Assembly (NCBI GenBank): GCA_964388595.1
Contig: CAYMAX010000062.1
Coordinates: 1 to 8,034, forward strand
Reading direction: 5' to 3'
Length of the DNA stretch: 8,034 nt
From: CAYMAX01 sp964388595
GTDB lineage: Bacteria; Bacteroidota; Bacteroidia; Bacteroidales; UBA932
The translations under genes were made by a program, and so were the position numbers. Under the pieces are notes generated by a model. The model had not been told where the DNA came from. It did no database searches and saw only the letters and a program-made list of their open reading frames with translations. Below, one piece after another: positions 1-7,486 of the stretch. Positions within the stretch are counted from its first letter, which is position 1; each line of letters opens with the position of its first letter.

Positions 1-1
1 T

Positions 2-559
2 ATGGTTCCCGACTTGACTACTGAGACGAGAGCTCAACGCTGGATTATGTATCATCCCGATTCTTTTTGCAATACCTCTGACCCGGCCATATTGAGTCAC
101 GTTCTCAATAATTATGATAACGAGACGAAAGATTTTTACCGCTGGCAAGTGGCATATTCACAAGAAGAAATTGCAAAATTGCTCCGTGAGCGTACTGGAA
201 TAGATTTTGGTGACATTTTGGAACTGCTTCCACTTAAGCGTGGTACTTCGGGCAGAATATTCGAATTGAAGGTTATCGGGACCAACCGTGCTATGGTATT
301 TGGCAAAGAATTGGAGATAAGAAGGATACTTTCCACCACTCACCTTTATAGTTCTGCTTTCATTGTGAAAAAAGAGGGTGTTGACAAGAAATCGGATGAG
401 GTGGAGATTCCGGCTCGTTTTATCCTTTTCGGTGCCGGTTGGGGACATGGTGTGGGATTGTGCCAGATAGGTGCCGCAGTGATGGGCGAGAAGGGTTATT
501 CCTACGACCAGATATTGCTCCATTATTTCACAGATGTTCATATAGAGAGCGAATATTAA
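2..559 (+). CDS. SpoIID/LytB-domain protein, C-terminal part (5' end outside window)
   Basis: This is the last 185 residues of a SpoIID/LytB (amidase-enhancer-like) protein. The diagnostic SpoIID C-terminal motif GWGHGVGLCQIGA lies at residues 146-158 of the visible part, followed by the usual short helix and HYF tail. An upstream RWQVAYSQEEI segment (47-57) is also typical of the Bacteroidota members. The in-frame ATG at the left edge is probably internal, because the family needs a much longer N-terminal half carrying the catalytic Glu known from Bacillus SpoIID; signal peptide and promoter therefore cannot be judged. In Bacillus and Clostridioides SpoIID is a lytic transglycosylase acting on peptide-free glycan strands. 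In Bacteroidota the activity is inferred only. The stop lies 7 nt before an AmpG-like permease gene, which in turn overlaps a NamZ-type muramidase gene, so a role in cell-wall recycling or salvage is likely. Family assignment is firm; exact function is not. Confidence 0.9.
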   Translation: MVPDLTTETRAQRWIMYHPDSFCNTSDPAILSHVLNNYDNETKDFYRWQVAYSQEEIAKLLRERTGIDFGDILELLPLKRGTSGRIFELKVIGTNRAMVFGKELEIRRILSTTHLYSSAFIVKKEGVDKKSDEVEIPARFILFGAGWGHGVGLCQIGAAVMGEKGYSYDQILLHYFTDVHIESEY

Positions 560-566
560 ATAATAT

Positions 567-1880
567 ATGTTCGATTCATCCAAGAATAAATCTCCATGGT
601 GGTGGGTACCTACCCTATATTTTGCTGAGGGGCTGCCCTATGTGGCAGTCAATGTCATCTCAGTGATAATGTACAAGAAATTGGGACTTTCCAATTCTGA
701 TATAGCTTTTTTTACGGGATGGCTATATCTTCCATGGGTCATCAAACCTTTCTGGAGCCCATTTGTGGATATAATAAGGACCAAAAGATGGTGGATAATA
801 TTGATGCAACTTGTGATAGGAGTCGGGTTGGGGGCGATAGCTTTCACTCTTCCATTGCATCATTATATTCAGTGGAGCCTCGCTATTTTCTGGATAGTCG
901 GTTTTGCTTCCGCCACTCATGATATTGCAGCTGACGGCTATTATATGATAGCACTTGAGAGTTCAGACCAATCTTTTTTTGTAGGAATTCGCAGTGCTTT
1001 TTATAGATGTGCCACGGTATTTGGCCAGGGATTGCTTGTGATACTGGCTGGGGCTTTGGAGAGTAGAATGGGAAATATTCCGAAAGCCTGGTCTGTCACT
1101 TTTATCATTTTTTCCATATTTTTTCTTCTTATCACACTGTACCACTATTTTATTCTCCCCCGTCCTGCCTCGGACCATTCATCTTTGCAGGGCAAAAGCA
1201 ATTCAGGACTATTGCGTGAATTTTTCGGAACTTTCGGTTCATTTTTCAAAAGGAAAGATGTGTGGATAGCGATTCTTTTTATTTTGTTATACCGCTTTCC
1301 TGAGGCACAATTGGTGAAAATGATAAATCCCTTTTTGCTCGATTCGCGTGAGGTGGGGGGATTGGGGCTCTCTACTTCCCAGGTAGGGCTTGCTTATGGT
1401 ACTGTCGGTATTATTGGGTTGACTCTTGGTGGGATACTTGGTGGATGGATTGCTTCCCGCAAAGGATTGAAAAAGTGCCTGTGGCCTATGGCTTTGTGCC
1501 TTACGCTCCCATGTGCAGTATTTTGTTGGATGAGCATGGCTCAGCCCGACCCATCGAACAGTATTCATCTCTTCCTCATAAATCTCTGTGTTTTCTTTGA
1601 ACAATTTGGATATGGAGTGGGATTTACCGCTTTTACTCTCTATATGATGTATTTTGTACAGGGAGAGAATCGTACTTCTCACTATGCTATCTGCACCGCT
1701 TTTATGGCTCTGGGGATGATGCTTCCGGGGATGGCGGCAGGGTGGATACAGGAGAGATTGGGATATGTCAATTTCTTCTGGTGGATAATGGGATGCTGTA
1801 TTGTCACTTTGGTGGTAACTGCACTTGTCAAAGTGGATAATGATTACGGAATTAAAAAAAGGACTGTGACCTATGATTAA
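567..1880 (+). CDS. AmpG-like MFS permease, probable MurNAc/muropeptide importer
   Basis: A 437-residue polytopic membrane protein with about 12 hydrophobic segments in two halves, split by a polar cytoplasmic loop around residues 198-230. AmpG-like features are the first-helix signature YFAEGLPY (18-25), the WLYLPWVIKPFWSPFVD segment (52-68) that matches the AmpG loop between helices 2 and 3, and the acidic HDIAADGYY stretch (118-126), comparable to the AmpG D-x-x-x-D-A/G motif. AmpG imports anhydro-muropeptides through the inner membrane; in Tannerella forsythia a transporter from a similar neighbourhood (MurT) carries MurNAc, as I recall it. Which substrate applies here cannot be read from sequence. 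The gene starts 7 nt after the SpoIID-type gene and its last 8 nt overlap the start of the NamZ-type gene, indicating one transcript and coupled translation. The start has no Shine-Dalgarno, as is usual in Bacteroidota. Another acetyl-CoA/sugar MFS family is a weaker alternative. Confidence 0.85.
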   Translation: MFDSSKNKSPWWWVPTLYFAEGLPYVAVNVISVIMYKKLGLSNSDIAFFTGWLYLPWVIKPFWSPFVDIIRTKRWWIILMQLVIGVGLGAIAFTLPLHHYIQWSLAIFWIVGFASATHDIAADGYYMIALESSDQSFFVGIRSAFYRCATVFGQGLLVILAGALESRMGNIPKAWSVTFIIFSIFFLLITLYHYFILPRPASDHSSLQGKSNSGLLREFFGTFGSFFKRKDVWIAILFILLYRFPEAQLVKMINPFLLDSREVGGLGLSTSQVGLAYGTVGIIGLTLGGILGGWIASRKGLKKCLWPMALCLTLPCAVFCWMSMAQPDPSNSIHLFLINLCVFFEQFGYGVGFTAFTLYMMYFVQGENRTSHYAICTAFMALGMMLPGMAAGWIQERLGYVNFFWWIMGCCIVTLVVTALVKVDNDYGIKKRTVTYD

Positions 1881-3219
1881 ATGTGACTCTCATAGAAATT
1901 TGATTTTTATCTTTTTGCTCCTGATGCTGACTCTCTCCGGAGTTGTCAATGCAAGCGCACAGGTGGTAAAGACAGGCATTGATGTCCTTCAAGAAAATGG
2001 GTTCAAACCGCTAATAGGTAAAAAGATAGGATTGGTCACTAATCCTACGGGGGTCAATTCGTCACTTATATCCACCATCGATATCCTTTACAATGCCCCC
2101 GGTGTAGAACTTTTAGCCCTTTTTGGTCCTGAACACGGGGTAAGAGGAGAGGCTCCTGCAGGTGTTAAGGTCGATGGTGAGGCTCATGATCCTAAGACTG
2201 GTCTCCCCATCTATTCTCTTTATGGTCAGTCACGTCAGCCTTCATTGAAAATGCTCGAAGGACTTGATGCGATAGTATACGATATCCAGGATATAGGTTG
2301 TCGTTCTTATACCTATATCAGCACTATGGGCAATGTTATGAAGGTGGCAGCTCAATGTGGGCTGGAAGTTATTATCCTCGACAGACCCAATCCGTTGGGA
2401 GGCAATAAAATAGAGGGATGTGGTGTGGACAGTTCTCTTATCTCTTTTGTAGGGTGTTACGATATTCCTTATATCTATGGGCTTACTTGTGGAGAATTGG
2501 CGCAGCTGATTAATTCCGAAAATATGCTCACTGTCAAGGGCTCTGATGGTCGGGACAGTCTTTTACAGTGCCATCTCACAGTGGTGCCGATGAAAGGGTG
2601 GAAGCGTGAGATGTCATTTGATGATACAGGTTTGCCATGGGTTCCGACATCTCCTCATATACCTACCACTGCCTCTGCCTATCTCTATCCAGCTACCGGC
2701 ATTCTTGGTGAACTTGGAGTGGTCTCTATCGGAGTGGGGTACACTTTACCTTTCCAAATGATTGCTGCACCCGGCATAGACGCAGAATTGTTTGCTTCTC
2801 GTATGAATGCTTTCGGTATGAGAGGTGTCTATTTTCGCCCCATCAATGTCACTCCATTTTATGGTTCTTATAGTGGAGTTTGCATCTCAGGTGTCCAAAT
2901 CCACATTACAGACCTTTCTTCAGTCTGCCTCTCTGAGATTCAGTTCAGAGCGATAGAATTGATAGCTGAGTTATATCCTTGGTTGGCACCATTTGGCTGG
3001 ACAAATGACAATAGTCCATTATCCAAAGAGATTATAGAAACTCATGCTGTCAAGGTTGCCACTCCGGAGCGTTGCGCCATGTTTGATAAAGTGTCGGGCA
3101 ATTCCGATATCAGAATCAATCTTTCCAAAAGATACCATTTCTCTGACATTGCCACTATCTGGTCCGGGAAAGAAGAATCTTTTAGAAAACTATCCAAAAG
3201 GTACTATCTTTACAAATAA
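1873..3219 (+). CDS. namZ: NamZ-type exo-beta-N-acetylmuramidase (DUF1343, GH171), secreted
   Basis: A 448-residue exported DUF1343 protein. The N-terminus has a basic start, a hydrophobic core (10-25) and an Ala-x-Ala site with likely cleavage before Gln30. There is no lipobox, so a soluble periplasmic enzyme is expected. Family landmarks are VTNPTGV (55-61), GPEHGVRG (85-92, with E87 and H88; this motif's Glu is the proposed catalytic residue in NamZ), YDIQDIGCRSYTY (136-148), LDRPNPLGG (169-177) and PHIPT (261-265). The family removes MurNAc from the non-reducing end of peptide-free glycan fragments. The ATG overlaps the permease stop (ATGATTAA), and an AAGGA lies 9 nt upstream, though it also encodes permease residues. 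Length fits the family. The stretch YPATGILGELGVVSIGVGY (272-290) differs from the FEG-x-N-x-S-x-GRGT form I associate with many members, so it may be a distinct subgroup. Exact product (MurNAc or a disaccharide) is inferred. Confidence 0.9.
   Translation: MIKCDSHRNLIFIFLLLMLTLSGVVNASAQVVKTGIDVLQENGFKPLIGKKIGLVTNPTGVNSSLISTIDILYNAPGVELLALFGPEHGVRGEAPAGVKVDGEAHDPKTGLPIYSLYGQSRQPSLKMLEGLDAIVYDIQDIGCRSYTYISTMGNVMKVAAQCGLEVIILDRPNPLGGNKIEGCGVDSSLISFVGCYDIPYIYGLTCGELAQLINSENMLTVKGSDGRDSLLQCHLTVVPMKGWKREMSFDDTGLPWVPTSPHIPTTASAYLYPATGILGELGVVSIGVGYTLPFQMIAAPGIDAELFASRMNAFGMRGVYFRPINVTPFYGSYSGVCISGVQIHITDLSSVCLSEIQFRAIELIAELYPWLAPFGWTNDNSPLSKEIIETHAVKVATPERCAMFDKVSGNSDIRINLSKRYHFSDIATIWSGKEESFRKLSKRYYLYK
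3181..3212 (+). promoter_or_regulatory. Weak candidate internal promoter before the exported unknown gene
   Basis: Inside the last codons of the namZ gene, TTTA (3181-3184) and TATCTTTA (3205-3212) are 20 nt apart. Each differs by one base from the Bacteroidota consensus TTTG-N19/20-TAnnTTTG. Transcription would start near 3218, about 30 nt before the next ATG. The match is imperfect and sits in coding sequence, so simple read-through from namZ is an equally good explanation. Confidence 0.25.
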
Positions 3220-3247
3220 GAAGAGATAAACTTAATACTCAAACGAT

Positions 3248-4135
3248 ATGAAAAAATCAATCACTTTATTACTTCTATTACTGCCTCTGATGTCATTCGC
3301 GCAATTGACACCTGAGAGTATCCTGAAAAAATGCCCGCCATTGCTCGAAAATAAATATCTTATCAATTCGGTGTTTGCGAAGGATTTATCTGATATTAAC
3401 ATAGTGAAAACTGATGAATATGTGACTTTGCTTTCAGCTATAATAGCTGAGATGGAAGAGGCTGTTAGTCAATGCCGGCAAGACGTTGTTGTTCCCGAGA
3501 TTAAGGACAATGTTAATAGTAATCTTCAAAAGCAGCAAATGGCACAACAAATGGCTTCCAATATGGCCGGTCTCTCTGCTTCGGATTTGAGCAAATTAGA
3601 GAAAATCGAGGGGATGAGCGATAGTGAGGCTATGGCATATTTACAGGCAAATGGCCTTTTGGATAAGCTGGTAAATGCCAATAAAGGTGGTCAAAACCCC
3701 AATGTCAATGTTTCTGCTGCCGAAAAAGAGATGAAAAGAGCTGAGATTTTAGCTCGGTTTGGAACATTTTCTAATGTTTACCAAATCAGACGCGACTCTC
3801 TAATCAATTCTTTTGATGCTCTTTACAAGAAAGAGTATCTTCCCCAAATCAGTTCAATTCAAAATCAAATGAATGCATTGGATGATTATAGTAAAGATTA
3901 TGTGGAAGCAAGTAACAGACTTGCTGATAAAATGTCTAAGGTAGAGTGCTCATACAGAGAGAAAATCCTACCCATCTGGCGCTCGTACATAGAAGATACG
4001 ATGTCACAACTGAGTGCTTATACTGTCGAAATAAGCAAAGTCGATGAACATTACGCTATGAACATCGCTTTGGAATATTTACAGGAAGCGAAAGAATTTG
4101 CCGATATTTTTACTATTCAGAGTAACCTCCAATAA
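3248..4135 (+). CDS. Exported protein of unknown function, helix-rich
   Basis: I do not recognise a family. The 295-residue product starts with a clear signal peptide: Lys2-Lys3, a run of leucines, then SFA before Gln19, giving a soluble mature protein of about 277 residues with no lipobox. The mature chain looks almost wholly helical: a first helical part (about 21-80), a Gln/Met/Ala-rich segment (93-107, QKQQMAQQMASNMAG), a Leu/Ser/Asp-rich segment with YLQANGLLDKL (131-141), an Asn/Gly-rich linker (144-155), then long charged helices (156-285) with coiled-coil-like heptads around 197-233. It has three cysteines (29, 76 and 234) and no enzyme motif that I can see. It follows namZ by 28 nt on the same strand, so it may share the salvage transcript, perhaps with an extra weak promoter. 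The coding 3' end overlaps the pepT 3' end by 23 bp on the opposite strand. It is a credible real gene because of the signal peptide, its full length and the close same-strand spacing. Confidence 0.8.
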   Translation: MKKSITLLLLLLPLMSFAQLTPESILKKCPPLLENKYLINSVFAKDLSDINIVKTDEYVTLLSAIIAEMEEAVSQCRQDVVVPEIKDNVNSNLQKQQMAQQMASNMAGLSASDLSKLEKIEGMSDSEAMAYLQANGLLDKLVNANKGGQNPNVNVSAAEKEMKRAEILARFGTFSNVYQIRRDSLINSFDALYKKEYLPQISSIQNQMNALDDYSKDYVEASNRLADKMSKVECSYREKILPIWRSYIEDTMSQLSAYTVEISKVDEHYAMNIALEYLQEAKEFADIFTIQSNLQ

Positions 4136-5336
4136 TATTTATCAGCACTTCCACAGCTTTTTCCATACTCTCTACCGGAACGTATTCGAGTTTTCCGTGG
4201 AAATTATGTCCACCTGCAAAGACGTTGGGACAGGGGAGGTTCATGAATGAGAGACGTGCGCCATCGGTACCTCCTCTGATAGGGCGAACTTTGGGAGTGA
4301 CGCCCGCTTTCTTCATCGCTTTTATAGCTTTTTCCACTACTACCATATGCTTCTCGACCTCTTTGCGCATATTGTAATACTGGTCTGTAATATCGAGAGT
4401 CACAATATTATCATATTTCTTATTGATGAAGTCAACGCAGTCACTCATCATTTTCTTCTTTAATAAGAATTTATTGGTATCATGATCTCTAATGATATAC
4501 TGAATATCAGCTTCTTCTACCACCCCGGTAAATTTGGTGATGTGGAAAAATCCTTCATAATCCTGAGTAAATTCAGGTCTCTGCTCGATGGGGAGCATAT
4601 CATTGAGTTCGGAACCTATCAAGATGGCATTCACCATTTTGTTCTTGGCGTAGCCCGGATGGATGTTGCAGCCCTGGATATGGATTTTAACTGCAGCTGC
4701 ATTGAAATTTTCGTACTCCAGTTCTCCAATTTCTCCTCCGTCGAAAGTGTAGGCATACTTCGCTCCAAACTTATCGACATTGAAATGATCGACGCCTCTG
4801 CCGATCTCTTCGTCAGGGGTGAAGCCGATACAGATGTCGCCGTGTTTAAATTCAGGATGAGACATGACATACTCTGCTGCGCACATTATTTCGGCCACTC
4901 CTCCCTTATCATCTGCACCTAAAAGTGTGGTACCGTCGGTAGTGATAATGGTTTTCCCCTTGTAACCAGGAAGTTCGGGATAATCTGTCACTTTGAGATA
5001 GATGCCTTTGGACTTCGATATGGTGATGTCCTTACCATCGTAATTGTGTATTATCTGGGGTTTGATGGCATTCCCGGAGGCATCAGGAGAAGTATCAAGG
5101 TGTGCGATGAATCCGATGGGTGGGATAGAAGGATTGGAAGAATTGGAAGGTATGGTAGCCATAAGGTAGCAATTCTTATCAAGTGAAAGGTTAGTGATAC
5201 CCATAGCCTTAAGCTCATTCATAAGCATTTCTGCCAGTGCAAATTGTTTATTGGTGCTGGGCTGGCTCTGTGAGTCAGGGTCTGAAGAGGTGTCTACTGA
5301 GATATATCTCAAAAATTTGTCTAAAACTTTTTCCAT
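4113..5336 (-). CDS. pepT: Peptidase T (tripeptide aminopeptidase, M20B)
   Basis: A 407-residue cytosolic di-zinc aminopeptidase that removes the N-terminal residue from tripeptides. Length matches E. coli PepT, and all the metal and catalytic residues are in place with small offsets: H79 and D81 in AHLDTSPD, D142 in GADDKGG, the catalytic/metal pair E176-E177 in TPDEEIG, D199 in FDGGE, and H380 in HNFHG. The IRGGTDGARLS segment (353-363) of the M20B substrate-binding region is also intact. There is no signal peptide. A Ser/Asn/Pro-rich patch (63-73) is a local low-complexity insertion compatible with a surface loop. The start ATG lies 20 nt after the stop of the OPT transporter gene on the same strand, so the pair is probably co-transcribed, pairing uptake of small peptides with their hydrolysis. 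No Shine-Dalgarno is visible. The final codons overlap the 3' end of the convergent gene. Confidence 0.97.
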   Translation of the reverse strand: MEKVLDKFLRYISVDTSSDPDSQSQPSTNKQFALAEMLMNELKAMGITNLSLDKNCYLMATIPSNSSNPSIPPIGFIAHLDTSPDASGNAIKPQIIHNYDGKDITISKSKGIYLKVTDYPELPGYKGKTIITTDGTTLLGADDKGGVAEIMCAAEYVMSHPEFKHGDICIGFTPDEEIGRGVDHFNVDKFGAKYAYTFDGGEIGELEYENFNAAAVKIHIQGCNIHPGYAKNKMVNAILIGSELNDMLPIEQRPEFTQDYEGFFHITKFTGVVEEADIQYIIRDHDTNKFLLKKKMMSDCVDFINKKYDNIVTLDITDQYYNMRKEVEKHMVVVEKAIKAMKKAGVTPKVRPIRGGTDGARLSFMNLPCPNVFAGGHNFHGKLEYVPVESMEKAVEVLINIIGGYSE

Positions 5337-5356
5337 ATTATAATAGGGTAATCAAA

Positions 5357-7360
5357 TTATGCTTTTTTCGGTTTACGAAGAGTATCAAATATCATATAGG
5401 CTATCAGAAGTAAATATGCTGCTACAGCTACATAAGATGCGAGGGCTGAATTCTGCCATCCTGAATTTACAAGATTGACTCCTGCAAATCTTGTGATGGC
5501 TGAGACGACTCCCATCAATGCTCCACCTGCTATGAAACCTGAAGCGATGAGAGTACCTTTCTCCTTACGTGCGTTATTGACCTCTTTATCTTTGGAGCGG
5601 GTACTTACGAACCATGCTATGGCACCACCGATCAGAAGGGGAAGATTGAGCTCCATAGGAATGAACATACCAAGTGAAAATGCGAGTGCAGGCACTTTGA
5701 AAATGGTAAGCAATATTGCTATGACAGCTCCAATACCATAGAGAATCCAAGGTGCGCCACCTCCCGACATTAGAGGTTCTATGACAGCAGCCATAGCATT
5801 GGCTTGAGGTGCAGCGAATGAGCCTTCTCCAGTGAAACCATAAGTTTTGTTGAGTACCATCATCACCCCACCGACAGTAGCAGCAGCTACCAGGGTGCCC
5901 AGGAATTTCCATCCCTCCTGTTTGCGAGGAGTGGAGCCGAGCCAATAACCGATTTTTAAATCTGTGATAAAACCCCCAGCGACTGCGAGTGCTGTGCAGA
6001 CAACTCCTCCTATGATAAGTGCTGCCGCCATTCCTGCAGTGCCTTTCAATCCTGCAGCGACCAATATGAGAGAAGCAATGATTAAAGTCATTAAAGTCAT
6101 ACCGCTGACAGGGTTGGTCCCTACTATGGCGATGGCGTTGGCTGCCACTGTCGTAAATAGAAATGCGATAATTGCTACTACCAATAGTGCAATCACCGCT
6201 TGCCACAGATTGTTCAATATTCCGAAATAGAAAAAGACGAAAATCAGAGCAAGGGTGACAGCTATTCCTATCGCGATTATCTTCATAGAGATATCGCGTT
6301 CTGTGCGGAGTTGTTTTTTATCTCCGTCACTATTGTTCTTTCCCTTCAGTTCTTTAGCTGCAAGTCCAAAAGCAGATTTGATGATGGGGGCAGATTTGAT
6401 AATACCTATAACTCCGGCAGTGGCAATACCACCTATACCTATATGGCGGGCGTAAGTAGTGAAAATAGTTTCAGGAGACATAGCCCCAATGGTCTGAGTG
6501 ATGCCGGACCCCATAAGGTCTATCACTTGATTTCCGAAAATGAGATTCATCAAAGGGATGATTACTAACCATACCAGGAAAGAACCGCAGCAGATAATGA
6601 ATGAATATTTGAGACCTATAATATATCCGAGGCCGAGCACTGCTGCACCGACATTGACTTTCAAGACAAGTTTGGCTTTTTGAGCGATAGCCTCTCCCCA
6701 TGGGAGAAACCGAGTGGTAATAATTTCTGCCCACCAACCAAAAGTGGAGACGATAAAGTCATAAAGACCTCCGATAAGACCGCTGATAAGGAGTAATTTG
6801 GCCCCTTTTCCTCCTGTCTCTCCGCTCATCAGCACTTCGGTAGTGGCAGTGGCCTCAGGAAATGGATATTTACCATGCTGGTCCTGGACAAAATATTTTC
6901 TGAAAGGAATCAGAAAAAGAATTCCCAAGACTCCACCGAGCAGTGAACTGAAAAAGATTTTTGAGAAATTGACTGTAAGTTCAGGATACTTGTCCTGCAG
7001 TATATAGAGTGCAGGAAGAGTAAATATTGCCCCTGCCACTATCACCCCCGAGCAGGCTCCTATCGACTGGATAATCACATTTTCTCCGAGGGCATTTTTT
7101 CTTTTAAAAGCACCTGAAAGGCCGACAGCGATGATAGCGATAGGTATGGCGGCTTCGAACACCTGACCAACTTTCAGACCCAGGTACGCTGCTGCCGCAG
7201 AGAAGATTACCGTCATAAGCAGTCCGATGGTAACACTCCACCAGTTTACTTCCGGGTACTGTTTGTGGGGAGACATTATTGGTTCGTATTTTTCGCCTTT
7301 TTTGAGTTCTCGGTAGGCATTTTCAGGCAAGCCTTTCTTTTTTTCTTCAGTTTCTGACAT
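5357..7360 (-). CDS. OPT-family oligopeptide transporter (TIGR00733 type)
   Basis: A 667-residue inner-membrane protein with a hydrophilic N-terminal tail (1-38) and roughly 14-16 hydrophobic segments in two halves, separated by a charged loop (335-358). OPT features are NWWSVTIGLLMTVIFSAAAAYLGLK (39-63, first helix), HGKYPFPEATA (162-172, corresponding to the conserved Tyr-Pro motif of the family), GTNPVSGMT (414-422, the signature NPVSGMT) and GSTPRKQEGWKFLG (475-488). Length and layout match the prokaryotic TIGR00733 subgroup rather than fungal or plant OPT and metal-nicotianamine YSL members. Transport is thought to be proton-driven, with small peptides as likely substrates. The pepT gene follows 20 nt later, which supports peptide uptake as the role. 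The start is the first ATG before the hydrophilic tail; upstream is an A-rich stretch without Shine-Dalgarno. Metal-chelate transport is the main alternative. Confidence 0.92.
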   Translation of the reverse strand: MSETEEKKKGLPENAYRELKKGEKYEPIMSPHKQYPEVNWWSVTIGLLMTVIFSAAAAYLGLKVGQVFEAAIPIAIIAVGLSGAFKRKNALGENVIIQSIGACSGVIVAGAIFTLPALYILQDKYPELTVNFSKIFFSSLLGGVLGILFLIPFRKYFVQDQHGKYPFPEATATTEVLMSGETGGKGAKLLLISGLIGGLYDFIVSTFGWWAEIITTRFLPWGEAIAQKAKLVLKVNVGAAVLGLGYIIGLKYSFIICCGSFLVWLVIIPLMNLIFGNQVIDLMGSGITQTIGAMSPETIFTTYARHIGIGGIATAGVIGIIKSAPIIKSAFGLAAKELKGKNNSDGDKKQLRTERDISMKIIAIGIAVTLALIFVFFYFGILNNLWQAVIALLVVAIIAFLFTTVAANAIAIVGTNPVSGMTLMTLIIASLILVAAGLKGTAGMAAALIIGGVVCTALAVAGGFITDLKIGYWLGSTPRKQEGWKFLGTLVAAATVGGVMMVLNKTYGFTGEGSFAAPQANAMAAVIEPLMSGGGAPWILYGIGAVIAILLTIFKVPALAFSLGMFIPMELNLPLLIGGAIAWFVSTRSKDKEVNNARKEKGTLIASGFIAGGALMGVVSAITRFAGVNLVNSGWQNSALASYVAVAAYLLLIAYMIFDTLRKPKKA

Positions 7361-7432
7361 AGGATGTTTTTCTTTAGCTATTGTAAAGGTCTTAAAAAAA
7401 TCTTGACTTTCTTGAAAAATTTTTAAAAATAT
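7361..7432. other. Divergent intergenic stretch with A/T tracts
   Basis: This very A/T-rich stretch separates the OPT gene (leftward) from the rRNA promoter (rightward). A/T runs at 7394-7400, 7415-7424 and 7425-7429, continuing as T runs at 7432-7435 and 7437-7441, sit roughly every 10 bp directly upstream of the rRNA promoter. They could act as an UP-like or bent-DNA element. I found no convincing TAnnTTTG promoter for the OPT gene on the minus strand; the closest string, GACCTTTA (complement of 7383-7390), has two mismatches and no proper -33 partner. Confidence 0.4.
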
Positions 7433-7462
7433 TTTGTTTTTGACAAAAAGTGGTTACCTTTG
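7433..7462 (+). promoter_or_regulatory. Bacteroidota sigma-ABfr-type promoter for 23S rRNA
   Basis: TACCTTTG at 7455-7462 is a perfect match to the Bacteroidota -7 element TAnnTTTG. TTTG at 7433-7436 serves as the -33 element with an 18-nt spacer; a second TTTG at 7439-7442 is too close. Transcription would begin at about 7466-7469. The E. coli-like TTGACA at 7440-7445 has no matching -10 hexamer. The strong match and the A/T tracts upstream fit a stable-RNA promoter. Confidence 0.8.
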
Positions 7463-7466
7463 CAGC

Positions 7467-7482
7467 CCGTTTGAGAAAACGG
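7467..7482 (+). promoter_or_regulatory. 5' hairpin with GAGA (GNRA) loop in rRNA leader
   Basis: CCGTTT (7467-7472) pairs perfectly with AAACGG (7477-7482) across the four-base loop GAGA, which is a GNRA tetraloop. Because the predicted transcription start is 7466-7469, the hairpin would sit at the extreme 5' end of the precursor and could protect it or help processing. There is no U run after it, so it is not a terminator. Confidence 0.5.
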
Positions 7483-7486
7483 CACA

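Noticed and set aside
4110..4125. Inverted repeat TTACT/AGTAA as a bidirectional terminator between the convergent genes
   Set aside because: The stem is only 5 bp and A/T-rich, lies in coding sequence and has no suitable T run on the exit side.
4482..4922. Plus-strand 146-codon frame
   Set aside because: It is antisense to the well-conserved pepT core; the peptide resembles no family and follows from pepT codon usage.
5586..6206. Minus-strand 206-codon frame rich in Ser, Arg and Cys
   Set aside because: It is an out-of-frame shadow inside the OPT transporter gene; composition is typical of a shifted membrane-protein frame.
7440..7445. TTGACA, an E. coli-type -35 box
   Set aside because: No -10 hexamer occurs at 16-18 nt downstream; the Bacteroidota-type TTTG/TACCTTTG pair explains the promoter better.
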